In this document: positions 44,001 through 52,527 of the stretch, piece after piece
Layout of the letters: every line of letters starts with the position of its first letter
Numbering within the stretch: position 1 is the stretch's first letter
Assembly: GCF_007003975.1 (NCBI RefSeq)
Contig: NZ_VFTC01000007.1
Span: 124,001-188,000, forward strand
Direction: 5' to 3'
From: Mesorhizobium sp. WSM4306
Lineage (GTDB): Bacteria; Pseudomonadota; Alphaproteobacteria; Rhizobiales; Rhizobiaceae
Length of the DNA: 64,000 bases
The notes under the pieces: generated by a model
The model's input: the letters and a program-made list of their open reading frames with translations, nothing else
What the model was told of the DNA's origin: nothing
Databases searched by the model: none
Position numbers and translations under genes: made by a program

Positions 44001-44912
44001 CTATCGCTGATTAAGCACCCGCCCGAGCAGCGACACCAGCAGCCGCGCCAGGTCGCCCGTCGGGTCGAGGTCGGGATCGAAGATCGTCATGTCCATGCCG
44101 ATGCAGCGCTTGTCCGCCACCAGCGCCGACAGGGTGGCAACCAGATCGTCGGGATCGATGCCGGGACTGCCGGGTGAATCCACCGCCGGCATCACCGTCT
44201 GGTCCAGCACGTCGACATCGAGATGCAGCCAATAGGGACAATCGGCGCGCGCCAGCGTCGCTCTCGTCGTCTCCACCACCTTTACAGCGCCCAATTCCCG
44301 TGCCGTAAAGACGTCAATGCGTGTGATGGAGGTCGCATCGATGTCGGGCCAGGCAAAATCGACATCGCGGCTCTCGCGCTCGCCAATCTGCACCACCGCC
44401 TCGTCGGCGACAAGCGGACCGGCAATGCCGGGCCACTCCGTCAACAAAGGCTCGCCGCGCCCGGTGGCGAGCGCAAGGTCCATGCCGGCGGCGGAGCCGA
44501 GCGCGGCATCGACATCGTAATTGCCGGGATGGCGGAAATCGCTGTGGCCGTCGACATGCACCAGCGCGACCGCGCGGGACCGCCGCGCGGCCGCCAGCGA
44601 GCCAAGCAGGATCGAGCAGTCGCCGCCGATGACCAGCGGGAACTCGCTTTGCCCGAGCGCACCGGCGATGATCTCGGCAAGGTCTAGGTTGAAGCGGCGG
44701 ATCGCCGGACCATTACGCAGGCGTGTGTCCGGTTGCGGCTCGGTGCTGTAAGCGGGCCGCTCGAGATCGACCACCCTTGATGGCGCAAGCACCTCGACCA
44801 GACCAGCTTCGGTCAGCGCCTGCGGCGCCCGCCAGGTGCCGGGCACGTGGCCCGGCCGCAGGGGCCGAAGGCCGAGATTGGATGGCGCACGAACAAGGCA
44901 GATGTCACGCAT
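44001..44912 (-). CDS. Arginase/agmatinase (ureohydrolase) family protein
   Basis: 303 residues. Manganese-binding motifs are present in order: IGGDCSILLG, VHVDGHSDF, LHLDVDVLDQ and GMDMTIFDPDLD. In classical arginases the first motif is GGDHS; here His is replaced by Cys (GGDCS), a substitution seen in some family members and one that may change metal content. It would hydrolyse a guanidino or formimino compound to urea or formamide. The substrate is undetermined. Confidence 0.82.
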   Translation of the reverse strand: MRDICLVRAPSNLGLRPLRPGHVPGTWRAPQALTEAGLVEVLAPSRVVDLERPAYSTEPQPDTRLRNGPAIRRFNLDLAEIIAGALGQSEFPLVIGGDCSILLGSLAAARRSRAVALVHVDGHSDFRHPGNYDVDAALGSAAGMDLALATGRGEPLLTEWPGIAGPLVADEAVVQIGERESRDVDFAWPDIDATSITRIDVFTARELGAVKVVETTRATLARADCPYWLHLDVDVLDQTVMPAVDSPGSPGIDPDDLVATLSALVADKRCIGMDMTIFDPDLDPTGDLARLLVSLLGRVLNQR

Positions 44913-45015
44913 GCAACAGGACCAGCTTCAGCATCATCCAGCATAGACTGCATAGCAGGACCCCGGCCACATGGGCTGGAGCCGCTGCCGACATTTGCTG
45001 CCATCGGGCACAGGT

Positions 45016-45438
45016 TCAGGCTGCGGCGCCCTCCACGAATTGCGCCTGAAACTCCGGGCTGAGCGGGATTGGCTTGATGACGTCGATCAGCACGCCATTG
45101 GGATCCCTGGTGATGAAATGGCGCTGGCCGAAGGGTTCGTCGCGCAGGCTGCACAGGATCGGCAGGCCGGCGGCAAGGATCCGCTCATAGACGGCGTCAG
45201 GATCCTTGACCTCGAAATTGATCAGCAGCCCTGATGTGCGGCCCCGCCCCTCCTCCGGGATGGTCTCGTGGTCGCCGTGGACGATGCCGAGATTGACGCG
45301 CCTGTCTTCGGCCGACTGCAGATGCACATACCAGTCGCTCGCAAACAGCGGCTTGAAGCGGAAGTGATTGACATAGAAGGCTTTCGTGCCGGCCACGTCG
45401 CCAGTCATCAACACTGGATAATAGCTCGTCGCCTTCAT
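45016..45438 (-). CDS. VOC/glyoxalase-family protein
   Basis: 140 residues, a single VOC domain pair: [20 protein letters not shown], then [18 protein letters not shown], and a second half with [39 protein letters not shown]. The conserved Glu/His metal ligands of the fold are not all obvious. It diverges from the TetR gene across a 66-bp region with two operators, so it is the likely target of that repressor, perhaps for resistance or catabolism of a small toxic compound. Confidence 0.85.
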   Translation of the reverse strand: MKATSYYPVLMTGDVAGTKAFYVNHFRFKPLFASDWYVHLQSAEDRRVNLGIVHGDHETIPEEGRGRTSGLLINFEVKDPDAVYERILAAGLPILCSLRDEPFGQRHFITRDPNGVLIDVIKPIPLSPEFQAQFVEGAAA

Positions 45439-45459
45439 CTTTCTTTCTCCTCTCAGCTA

Positions 45460-45476
45460 ACATACAGTCTGCATGT
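45460..45476. promoter_or_regulatory. TetR operator copy 1
   Basis: acatacagtctgcatgt, an imperfect palindrome (acatacag/ctgcatgt arms), in the VOC-TetR intergenic region. It recurs 28 bp downstream. Confidence 0.65.
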
Positions 45477-45487
45477 AAATTGAAATA

Positions 45488-45504
45488 ACATACAGGCTGC
45501 ATGT
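45488..45504. promoter_or_regulatory. TetR operator copy 2, ending at the tetR start codon
   Basis: acatacaggctgcatgt, differing from copy 1 at only one central base. It ends one base before ATG 45505, so no Shine-Dalgarno sequence is free; the tetR message may be leaderless. Binding would block both divergent promoters. Confidence 0.65.
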
Positions 45505-46131
45505 ATGCAACGAGAAATCGCTCGCCGTTCGAACCGGGACCGCACCGAAGCGACGCGCGCCGACCTGATCGCCGCCGCGCGCAAACTGTTCATTGAAAAA
45601 TCCTATGCCGAGACCGGCACGCCGGAGATCGTAGCGGCCGCCGGCGTCACCCGCGGTGCGCTCTATCACCACTTTGCCGACAAGCAGGCGCTGTTTGCCG
45701 CCGTGGTCGAGCAGGAGGCAGAAGCTGTCGCCGCTGAGATCGATCGTGCCTCGCCGCCATCGCTGTTTTCCCGCGATGCACTGATTGCCGGATCGGACGC
45801 CTATCTCGCCGCCATGCGCCTCCCCGGCCGCACCCGGCTGTTGCTGCTCGACGGGCCGGCCGTTCTCGGCCGCGCCGCCATGGATGCCATCGACAACCGC
45901 CATGGTAACCGTTCGCTGCGCCAGGGCCTGGTCGCGGCAATGCGCGAGCAGTCGATGACGAGACTACCGGCCGACGCGCTGACTGCTTTGCTAGCCGCTG
46001 CCTTCGATCGGGCGGCGCTCGCCGTCGAAGCCGGCGCCTCGGCCGAGGATTACCGTGCCGTGCTCATGGCGCTGATTGCCGGATTGTCTCCGGCTCCTCG
46101 CCAGGCACCTGGCCCGGCTCGAACTCGTTGA
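45505..46131 (+). CDS. TetR-family transcriptional repressor
   Basis: 208 residues. The HTH is at about residues 20-65 (ADLIAAARKLFIEKSYAETG, then GVTRGALYHHFADKQAL), followed by an all-helical ligand domain. It autoregulates and controls the divergent VOC gene through the paired operators at 45460-45504 (inference from symmetry and position). Its 3' end overlaps the convergent LysR gene by 68 bp. Confidence 0.9.
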   Translation: MQREIARRSNRDRTEATRADLIAAARKLFIEKSYAETGTPEIVAAAGVTRGALYHHFADKQALFAAVVEQEAEAVAAEIDRASPPSLFSRDALIAGSDAYLAAMRLPGRTRLLLLDGPAVLGRAAMDAIDNRHGNRSLRQGLVAAMREQSMTRLPADALTALLAAAFDRAALAVEAGASAEDYRAVLMALIAGLSPAPRQAPGPARTR

Positions 46132-47020
46132 AGCGGCCGAGCTGGCGTTTGAACTGGTCGATCAACCAGGCCGCCGCCGGCTTTGGGCTGCGGTCGACGC
46201 GATGCATGGCATAGAGCGATGAGCGCACCTCGCTGTAGGGTTCGAGGTCGAGTTCCACCAGCCGGCCGCTGGCCAGATCGTCGGCGATAAGCCAGCGCGG
46301 CAGCCCGCCCCAGCCCAGGCCCTCGCGCATCAGAATATGCTTGGTGCGCACATCCGTCAGCCGCCATGTACGATAGGCAAAGACACCAAAGTCGCGTCCC
46401 TTGGTGCGTTCGGACTGGTCGGTGACAACGAGTTGGGTGTGTTCGCGCGCATCTTCGAGCGCCACCGGCTTCGGCAGCCGGGCCAGCGGATGGCTGGGCG
46501 CGGCAGCCAGCACGATCGACATGAAGCCGATGCGCACGAGATGCACGTCGACCTCGCCCAGCAGGCCACCAATGCCAAGATCGGACTGTCCGCTGACGAC
46601 ATGATCGGGGATCAGGCCGAGCGAACCGATATGCAGGCGCAGCATCACGGTTGGAAACTGCGCCTCGAATGCCTTCAGTACACGAACCAGCACTGGCGAA
46701 GGCAGCGTCGCGTCGACCGACAGGGCGACTTCCGCCTCCAATCCCTGATGGTGGCCGTCGACGCGCGAGCGGATGCGCTGCAGCACGCCGACCATGCGCC
46801 GCGCATCTTCCAGCATCGCCCGGCCGATCTCGGTCAGTTGCGGTTCGCGTGTGCCCTCCCGCTCGAAGAGCTTCAGCCCAAGCTGCGCCTCGAGATTGGC
46901 GATGCCATAGCTGATGACGGATTGCGCGCGGTTCAGCTTGCGGCCGGCGGCCGAGAAACTGCCGGTGTCGGCCACGGCAACGAGGATCTGCAATTGGTCG
47001 AGCGTCGGATTGGGTTGCAT
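46064..47020 (-). CDS. LysR-family transcriptional regulator
   Basis: 318 residues. The HTH is at about residues 5-65 (LDQLQILVAVADTGSFSAAG, then NRAQSVISYGIANLEAQLG), followed by a substrate-binding domain. It diverges from the azoreductase gene across a 110-bp AT-rich spacer and so probably regulates it in response to quinones or similar electrophiles; this is the common layout for azoR in rhizobia (inference). Confidence 0.88.
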   Translation of the reverse strand: MQPNPTLDQLQILVAVADTGSFSAAGRKLNRAQSVISYGIANLEAQLGLKLFEREGTREPQLTEIGRAMLEDARRMVGVLQRIRSRVDGHHQGLEAEVALSVDATLPSPVLVRVLKAFEAQFPTVMLRLHIGSLGLIPDHVVSGQSDLGIGGLLGEVDVHLVRIGFMSIVLAAAPSHPLARLPKPVALEDAREHTQLVVTDQSERTKGRDFGVFAYRTWRLTDVRTKHILMREGLGWGGLPRWLIADDLASGRLVELDLEPYSEVRSSLYAMHRVDRSPKPAAAWLIDQFKRQLGRFNEFEPGQVPGEEPETIRQSAP

Positions 47021-47129
47021 GAAATATCTACTTTATGGATTGATTATATAGAAAATATACCAGTTTTTTGAATAGATCGATAGGCCCATATCAGCGGGGA
47101 CAATTCAATTCCCACTGGAGAGAACCGCT

Positions 47130-47765
47130 ATGTCCATACTTCTTGTAACCTCGAGCCCGCGTGGCTCTGCTTCGCACTCGACCCGCATCGCCACCGAGTT
47201 CGCGCAAAAGCTTGTCGCCGCCGATCCGTCGGCTGAGCTTGTCGTGCGCGACCTCGTCGCCAACCCGCTGCCGCATATCGACGCCGACTACTCGACCGGC
47301 ATCTACACGCCTGTCGAAGCCCGCACCGAGCGTCAAGCCGAAGTGGTCGGCGTTTCCGATGTCGCGCTCGACGAACTGTTTGCCGCCGACACAATCATCC
47401 TTGCCACCGGCTTCATCAATTTCGGCATCTCGTCGACCCTGAAGTCCTGGGTCGACCATGTCGCCCGCTCCGGCAAGAGCTTTGCCTATGGCGAAAACGG
47501 CCCGAAGGGCCTGGTCACCGGCAAGAAGGTCTACATCGTGCTGGCCTCGGGCGGCATCTACTCCGAAGGTGCGGCCGTGCAGTTCGATCACGCCATCCCC
47601 TATCTGCGTGGCGTGCTCGGCTTCCTCGGCATGACCGACGTCGAAGTCATCCGCATCGAAGGCGTCGGCATGGGCGCCGATGCCGTCACCGCAGCTCTGG
47701 CCAAGGCGACGGCCAAGGTCGACGCCGTGGTTGCCGCGACCCGGCAGATTGCTGCAGCAGCGTAA
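47130..47765 (+). CDS. azoR: FMN-dependent NAD(P)H azoreductase/quinone reductase
   Basis: 211 residues, flavodoxin-like fold. The N-terminus SILLVTSSPRGSASHSTRIA binds the FMN phosphate, and the region GFINFGISSTLKSWVDHVAR, then GKSFAYGENGPKGL, is the AzoR substrate/FMN segment, with ASGGIYSEG. It reduces quinones and azo compounds by two electrons using NAD(P)H. A strong terminator follows. Divergent LysR gene as likely regulator. Confidence 0.92.
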   Translation: MSILLVTSSPRGSASHSTRIATEFAQKLVAADPSAELVVRDLVANPLPHIDADYSTGIYTPVEARTERQAEVVGVSDVALDELFAADTIILATGFINFGISSTLKSWVDHVARSGKSFAYGENGPKGLVTGKKVYIVLASGGIYSEGAAVQFDHAIPYLRGVLGFLGMTDVEVIRIEGVGMGADAVTAALAKATAKVDAVVAATRQIAAAA

Positions 47766-47793
47766 GCGCACGCCATTCCAGACCTGAGTTGAA

Positions 47794-47822
47794 AAGGCAG
47801 GCGCTCCGGCGCCTGCCTTTTT
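47794..47822 (+). terminator. Rho-independent terminator after azoR
   Basis: aaggcaggcgc and gcgcctgcctt form a perfect stem (with a 3-base loop, tcc/g) followed by TTTTT. Confidence 0.8.
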
Positions 47823-48027
47823 GTTGTTCCACGAACGTCGACCGGAACGAAGCAGCGCGTGTATTGAAACGCGCCGCGAGATCGCCACGTAACCGTGTGC
47901 GCGTTGTCGGGCGAACCCTCTTCACATGTGTTTGATTATTCAGATAAGTTCCATTTTGAGTTTTATGCCAAGTACAGAATGCGCAAGTCACATGCGTCAT
48001 AAATGACAAGCCACCTCAAAATCTCTC

Positions 48028-49746
48028 ATGGAGACCTGTTTGTCTGAGTTCCCAATTCTCGGCATTGACCTTGGCACGACCAATTCGTTGGTAGCTCATT
48101 TTACCGACGAAGGCCCCATATTGATCCCCAATGCTATCGGCGCTTTTCTGACGCCTTCTGCCGTAGGGCTTAGCGACAGTGGTGACTTGTTGGTCGGCCA
48201 GGCAGCCAAGGACAGGCTCGTGTCCAATCCCGATATAAGCACGGCACGATTCAAGCGTTATATGGGCACGGACCACATGGTTCATCTCGGCCGCAAGACA
48301 TTTCGCCCGGAAGAGTTGTCCGCGTTCATTCTGCGCTCCTTGAAAGCGGACGCCGAGGCGCATCTCCAGCACCCTATTGACGATGCGGTTATTTCCGTGC
48401 CGGCCTACTTCAACGATGTGCAACGCAAGGCAACGATCGCTGCCGCACAACTCGCGGGCCTTAAGGTAAGCCGGCTGATCAATGAACCGACCGCAGCGGC
48501 CTTGGCTTATGGCCTGCATCGCAAGGACGATGAAAGCACCTTTCTTGTCGTGGATCTTGGCGGCGGCACATTCGACGTTTCAATTCTGGAGATGTTTTCT
48601 GGCGTCATGGAGGTACGGGCGTCGGCCGGGGACGCATTTCTGGGCGGAGAAGACTTCACGGATATCCTTGTAGCGTTGCTGGGCAAGGATCTTGGCCGTG
48701 ATGATTTAGGAAAGGGAGATCTGTCACGGCTGCGTGCGCTGGCTGACGAAGCAAAGCATAAGCTTTCAATCAGCAAAGACGCAGATATCCGATATGTCCT
48801 GGACGGCGAACAGAAGCAGCTTTCTGTCTCTGCAGATCGTTTTGAGGAGGCAACGACGCAGTTAGTCAACCGGATGAAGGCCCCTTTACAGCGCGCGATG
48901 CGCGACGCAAACCTAGGCAACGATCAGATCGATCGGATCATACTCGTTGGCGGCGCAACGAGAATGCCAATCATCAAGTCTGCAATAACCAAGCTTTTCA
49001 AGCGTTTTCCGGAACATGATCTCGACCCCGATCATGTCGTGGCCCTGGGCGCGGCGGTACAGGCCGGGCTTGCTTCCCGGCATCAGGCACTCGACGACAT
49101 CGTCATGACCGATGTTTCACCCTTCACCTTGGGTATCGAGACAAACCATCAAGTCGGACCGAACGGCCAAACCCTGCCCGGATATTTTGCTCCAATCATT
49201 GAGCGCAATACGGTTATTCCAGCGAGCCGGGTTGAGCGTTTCAATACTGTAGTTCCTGGCCAGCAGAAAGTGGAAATCAATGTCTTTCAGGGCGAGGCGC
49301 CGCTGGTACGCGACAATGTGAAGATAGGCACATTGAGCGTTCCTATTCCTGTCAACCGCAACGCAAATGAAGCAGTCGACGTGCGCTTTACCTACGATAC
49401 GTCCGGAGTGCTCGAAGTCATCGCAACGGTCGTCACCAATGGCAAGGCTCATCGACTTGTCATAGAGGGCAATCCGGGCGCTCTTTCGCAAAAAGACATT
49501 CTGCAACGCCTGAAGGAACTTGAACGGATCAAGATCCATCCACGCGAAGAAGCGGTTAACGCGGCGCTTGTCGCGCGCATCACGAAAGCTTTTGAAAATG
49601 CCTTGGGGCCGCAACGCAAGGTGTTGTCGGCACGGCTTGGGGAATTCGAGGCGATCCTTGCCCGGCAATATCCCAAGGAAATCGCCGCCGTGCGATCCCA
49701 AATCACGGAAGAACTCGAAGCGTTAGAGAAGTACGATGTTTATTGA
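48028..49746 (+). CDS. hscC: Hsp70-family chaperone of the HscC type
   Basis: 572 residues. Hsp70 motifs are complete: ILGIDLGTTNSLVAHF, LINEPTAAALAYGL, FLVVDLGGGTFDVSI and ILVGGATRMPII, then a substrate domain with a short lid, as in HscC (DnaK is longer). ATG 48028 is given; TTG 48040, placed 5-6 bases after GGAGA, is an alternative and begins exactly at SEFPILGIDLG. The gene is less GC-rich than its neighbours. It overlaps the following J-like gene by 11 bp, the usual HscC-cochaperone pairing. Confidence 0.9.
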   Translation: METCLSEFPILGIDLGTTNSLVAHFTDEGPILIPNAIGAFLTPSAVGLSDSGDLLVGQAAKDRLVSNPDISTARFKRYMGTDHMVHLGRKTFRPEELSAFILRSLKADAEAHLQHPIDDAVISVPAYFNDVQRKATIAAAQLAGLKVSRLINEPTAAALAYGLHRKDDESTFLVVDLGGGTFDVSILEMFSGVMEVRASAGDAFLGGEDFTDILVALLGKDLGRDDLGKGDLSRLRALADEAKHKLSISKDADIRYVLDGEQKQLSVSADRFEEATTQLVNRMKAPLQRAMRDANLGNDQIDRIILVGGATRMPIIKSAITKLFKRFPEHDLDPDHVVALGAAVQAGLASRHQALDDIVMTDVSPFTLGIETNHQVGPNGQTLPGYFAPIIERNTVIPASRVERFNTVVPGQQKVEINVFQGEAPLVRDNVKIGTLSVPIPVNRNANEAVDVRFTYDTSGVLEVIATVVTNGKAHRLVIEGNPGALSQKDILQRLKELERIKIHPREEAVNAALVARITKAFENALGPQRKVLSARLGEFEAILARQYPKEIAAVRSQITEELEALEKYDVY

Positions 49747-50770
49747 TGCGTTTTCCATGCTCGGAATATCCGACCGGGAAGACGTAACCGAACGCGAGAT
49801 CAAGCGCGCCTACGCTACAAAGCTCAAACTGATCAACATCAATGAGGATCGCGACAGTTTTATTGCATTGCGTCAGGCATTCGAGCAGGCGCGCGATCAA
49901 GTCAACAGGCGGGAGTATTTCAAGGAAATTACTTCCCCTGACGGGGCACAAATTGCCGAAGACACCGACGCGCCCGCGTTGAAGAACGTGCCACTATCCA
50001 ACGAGAGTGCGGTTCCCGCTATCCTCGAAGCACACGCTTTGCGGGCCATGGAAGATGATATCGAGACGCTCCTTATCGAAAATATCGAACCAGATGCACC
50101 GAAAGAAGCGGCTCCTGCCCGCACGGCTTCAATTGCCATCGAAGCGCCTGCCCTGCGTGCCATGAAAGCTGTCGAGTCGCTTATCACCGAACCATGGAAA
50201 TGGCAGAGAATAGACAGCTGGCTGGCAATTCTGGATGGCGAACTCCTACAGACGATTGATGACATTCAAGAGTTTGAAACCCGTATGCGGACCTATGTTT
50301 GCGAGCAATCAGGCTTCGGCGAGCGGCAGCGTCCGTTGGCCAAGCCCTGGATGGTTCAACGCTTGCTTGACCTGTTTGACGAACGCTTTGGCTGGACACG
50401 CAATCGCGGATCAAACTATTGGGAGCGTCAACAGCTTGACTGGTTGCACGCGCTAATCGATCCTGAGACGGCGCCCCAGTATCGTATGGCGTCCACGCCG
50501 CAACAGGACCCTGAGCCCGAAACGATCGCACCATCGAGCCAAACCACCGGTTCGGCGCGTCAATCACCTGTTTCCGGGTGGGTATGGGTTATGATCTTCT
50601 TTGTGCTTGTTAAACTTGCCGCCGCTCTTTCGGGCTCAAATGAGCCCGCGAAAACATTCCCACGGCCCGGTGCCACACAACAAGTGCCCGCAGGCGTTCT
50701 TCGCGACCTCTGTCGTAATCTGTCGTTTGACGAATGTTTCAAGAAGATGAGTGGGATGCCGGAGCCATAG
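49736..50770 (+). CDS. J-domain-like membrane protein, cochaperone candidate for HscC, without HPD
   Basis: 344 residues. The N-terminal 55 residues resemble DjlB/DjlC-type J domains (FSMLGISDREDVTEREIKRA, YATKLK, then FIALRQAFEQARDQVN). The loop that carries HPD (or RPD in DjlB relatives) reads LININEDRD, so the Hsp70-stimulating motif is not present. The middle is polar and unassigned; one membrane segment near the C-terminus (GWVWVMIFFVLVKLAAALSG) is followed by a short tail with two Cys. The start lies inside hscC. Confidence 0.7.
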   Translation: MFIDAFSMLGISDREDVTEREIKRAYATKLKLININEDRDSFIALRQAFEQARDQVNRREYFKEITSPDGAQIAEDTDAPALKNVPLSNESAVPAILEAHALRAMEDDIETLLIENIEPDAPKEAAPARTASIAIEAPALRAMKAVESLITEPWKWQRIDSWLAILDGELLQTIDDIQEFETRMRTYVCEQSGFGERQRPLAKPWMVQRLLDLFDERFGWTRNRGSNYWERQQLDWLHALIDPETAPQYRMASTPQQDPEPETIAPSSQTTGSARQSPVSGWVWVMIFFVLVKLAAALSGSNEPAKTFPRPGATQQVPAGVLRDLCRNLSFDECFKKMSGMPEP

Positions 50771-50837
50771 GCCGAAAAATTATCAAACGGAAATCGGGGG
50801 AAAGATACAGCCGGAACAACGTTGGCCACCGGAGGCT

Positions 50838-51134
50838 CTAGCCGAAAATCTTCTCGCCCTGCTCGTCGACCAGCTGGATGCCCTTCTTGATCGAGATGTC
50901 AACGGCGTCGTCCAGTCCCGCGAACCGGTCGGCGCGGATGAAGCGGTGCTCCTTCATCACGCCACCGACTTCCTTCGAAACCACGCCGCAGGTCTGGTAC
51001 TGGCCGTCCGCCTTGTAGGGCGTGGCGCTGATCAGAAATCCCTTGTGCTCGATCTGTTTTGCCGGGGCGGCGCTTTTAGGCCCGCCGGCGTCACCGCCGC
51101 CACCACCGCCGAAAAGACGTTTCAGAAATGACAT
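50838..51134 (-). CDS. HlyU-family small protein
   Basis: 98 residues: MSFLKRLFGGGGGGDAGGPK, then HKGFLISATPYKADGQYQTC, GVVSKEVGGVMKEHRFIRAD. It matches the HlyU-like family (PF10115) found as small proteins in alphaproteobacteria. Vibrio HlyU is a transcription activator, but these short forms are not shown to be DNA-binding. Start ATG 51134. Confidence 0.78.
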   Translation of the reverse strand: MSFLKRLFGGGGGGDAGGPKSAAPAKQIEHKGFLISATPYKADGQYQTCGVVSKEVGGVMKEHRFIRADRFAGLDDAVDISIKKGIQLVDEQGEKIFG

Positions 51135-51240
51135 GAGCGCCCTCCTACGGCGATCATCCCGCACGACAGGGTGTGGTGCAGGATGATTTTCAGTACCGTT
51201 CCTCAGTCGAACGAGCAAGGGCCGACGACCCCGCCAGAGC

Positions 51241-51915
51241 TCAGCCGCGCGACAGCGCTTCGAGGGCTTCGGCGGCCTCTTCCAGTATGGCGATTGCTTC
51301 GGCCTGCTTTTCGGCCGGTGCGTCGACGATGTCGCCAAGGGCAGCGCGCAGCCGGTGGCGCACGGCGCGGAACTCGTCGCGGGCTTCCGAACGGCCGCCG
51401 CGGCCACGCCGTCCGCCCTCCTCGCTGTCGTCGTTCCAGCCAAACCACTCGCGCGCCTTGGCCATCTTCCGGCCGAAGCGCTCGAGATGCTCGAGCACAC
51501 CGTCGATCATTTCGCGGTTTTCGGTGAGATGCGCCTGGCCCGCCTCGGTGATCGAAAACACCTTCTTGTTGCCGTCGGCCGCAGAGACGGCATAGCCGGC
51601 CTCTTCGAGGAAAGTCAGCGTCGGATAAACGACGCCCGGGCTTGGGCTGTAGATGCCGCTGGTGCGCTCTTCCAGCGCCTTGATGATGTCGTAGCCGTGG
51701 CGCGGCGCCTCGGCCAGCAGCGACAGGGTGATCAGCTTGAGATCGCCGTCGGCCAGCATGCGTCCGGCGCGAAACATGTCGCCTGGGCCGCCGCGTCCGC
51801 CGCCGCGACCACCATGTCCGAACGGCCCGAACCCGCCGCCACGCCCGCCAAACTTGCCGGCCATATGCAGGAATGCGCGCTCGGCGCGCTCGCCAAAGGG
51901 ATGATGTCTGTGCAT
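51241..51915 (-). CDS. PadR-family transcriptional regulator
   Basis: 224 residues. An unusual N-terminal arm rich in Gly, Arg and His (GRGGGFGPFGHGGRGGGRGG) precedes the PadR winged HTH (LKLITLSLLAEAPRHGYDII, then YSPSPGVVYPTLTFLEEAGY), with a helical C-terminal dimerisation domain. The start ATG 51915 follows AAGGAGC. An inverted-repeat region lies directly upstream, so autoregulation is likely. The His/Gly arm might bind metal (speculative). Confidence 0.88.
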   Translation of the reverse strand: MHRHHPFGERAERAFLHMAGKFGGRGGGFGPFGHGGRGGGRGGPGDMFRAGRMLADGDLKLITLSLLAEAPRHGYDIIKALEERTSGIYSPSPGVVYPTLTFLEEAGYAVSAADGNKKVFSITEAGQAHLTENREMIDGVLEHLERFGRKMAKAREWFGWNDDSEEGGRRGRGGRSEARDEFRAVRHRLRAALGDIVDAPAEKQAEAIAILEEAAEALEALSRG

Positions 51916-51936
51916 TGATTGCTCCTTGAGTTCTAT

Positions 51937-52004
51937 CTTTCGATATATCTTAAGTAGGTGCATGCGTCCCATGAGTCAAGATATATCTTACGATGTATCG
52001 AAAG
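51937..52004. promoter_or_regulatory. Candidate PadR operator region
   Basis: ctttcgatatatctt at 51937-51951 is inverted as aagatatatc (51978-51987) and tgtatcgaaag (51994-52004). The half-sites flank the likely padR promoter. AT-rich palindromes of this kind are typical PadR sites. Confidence 0.6.
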
Positions 52005-52062
52005 GCAGCGCCAGCGTCATGCGCCGGTCAAGGTTCGGGGATGTCTGCGGGGCTTTCCCGAA

Positions 52063-52443
52063 CTACCAGCGGCCGTTGCGCCGGTTCCACGCATAGAGCA
52101 GGTCGGCGAAGCGATCATAAGCGAAACGCGTCAGCGGCAGCACGACCGGATTGCCGAACAGCGCCGCCAGCCAGCCCTCGCCCGGCGTCGCCCTCCAGAC
52201 GGCGACCGCCACATCGGCGCCGACCAGCAGCCTGTCGTTGTTGTCAGTGGCATGCAGCCGGCGGCGGATATCCTCCAGCGAGGCGCCGTGGCCGGCGAGC
52301 GCCGCCGGTTCGAGGTTGATGTCGCGGAATTCGATCCGCCCGGCCTTGATCGCTTCGATCAGCCGCCGTTTCTGCCTGGTGATGCCGCCATCGCAGACTG
52401 GGCAGCGTGTGTTGTACCAGACGGTAAGCGCAGGCTTGGGCAT
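52063..52443 (-). CDS. DCC (DUF393) thiol-disulfide oxidoreductase-like protein
   Basis: 126 residues. The DCC/CxxC motif is YNTRCPVCDGGITRQ near the N-terminus, followed by IEFRDINLEPAAL and an Ala/Arg-rich C-terminus (RFAYDRFADLLYAWNRR). Thioredoxin-like family of unknown target. Upstream of padR on the same strand but with its own spacing. Confidence 0.85.
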   Translation of the reverse strand: MPKPALTVWYNTRCPVCDGGITRQKRRLIEAIKAGRIEFRDINLEPAALAGHGASLEDIRRRLHATDNNDRLLVGADVAVAVWRATPGEGWLAALFGNPVVLPLTRFAYDRFADLLYAWNRRNGRW

Positions 52444-52527
52444 GGCTTTCAGACCGCGACCTGAGGGACGGAACCGACTATCCCTGCAATGCGATCGGCC
52501 CGCAACATGGCGAAGCGCCGCGCTTGA

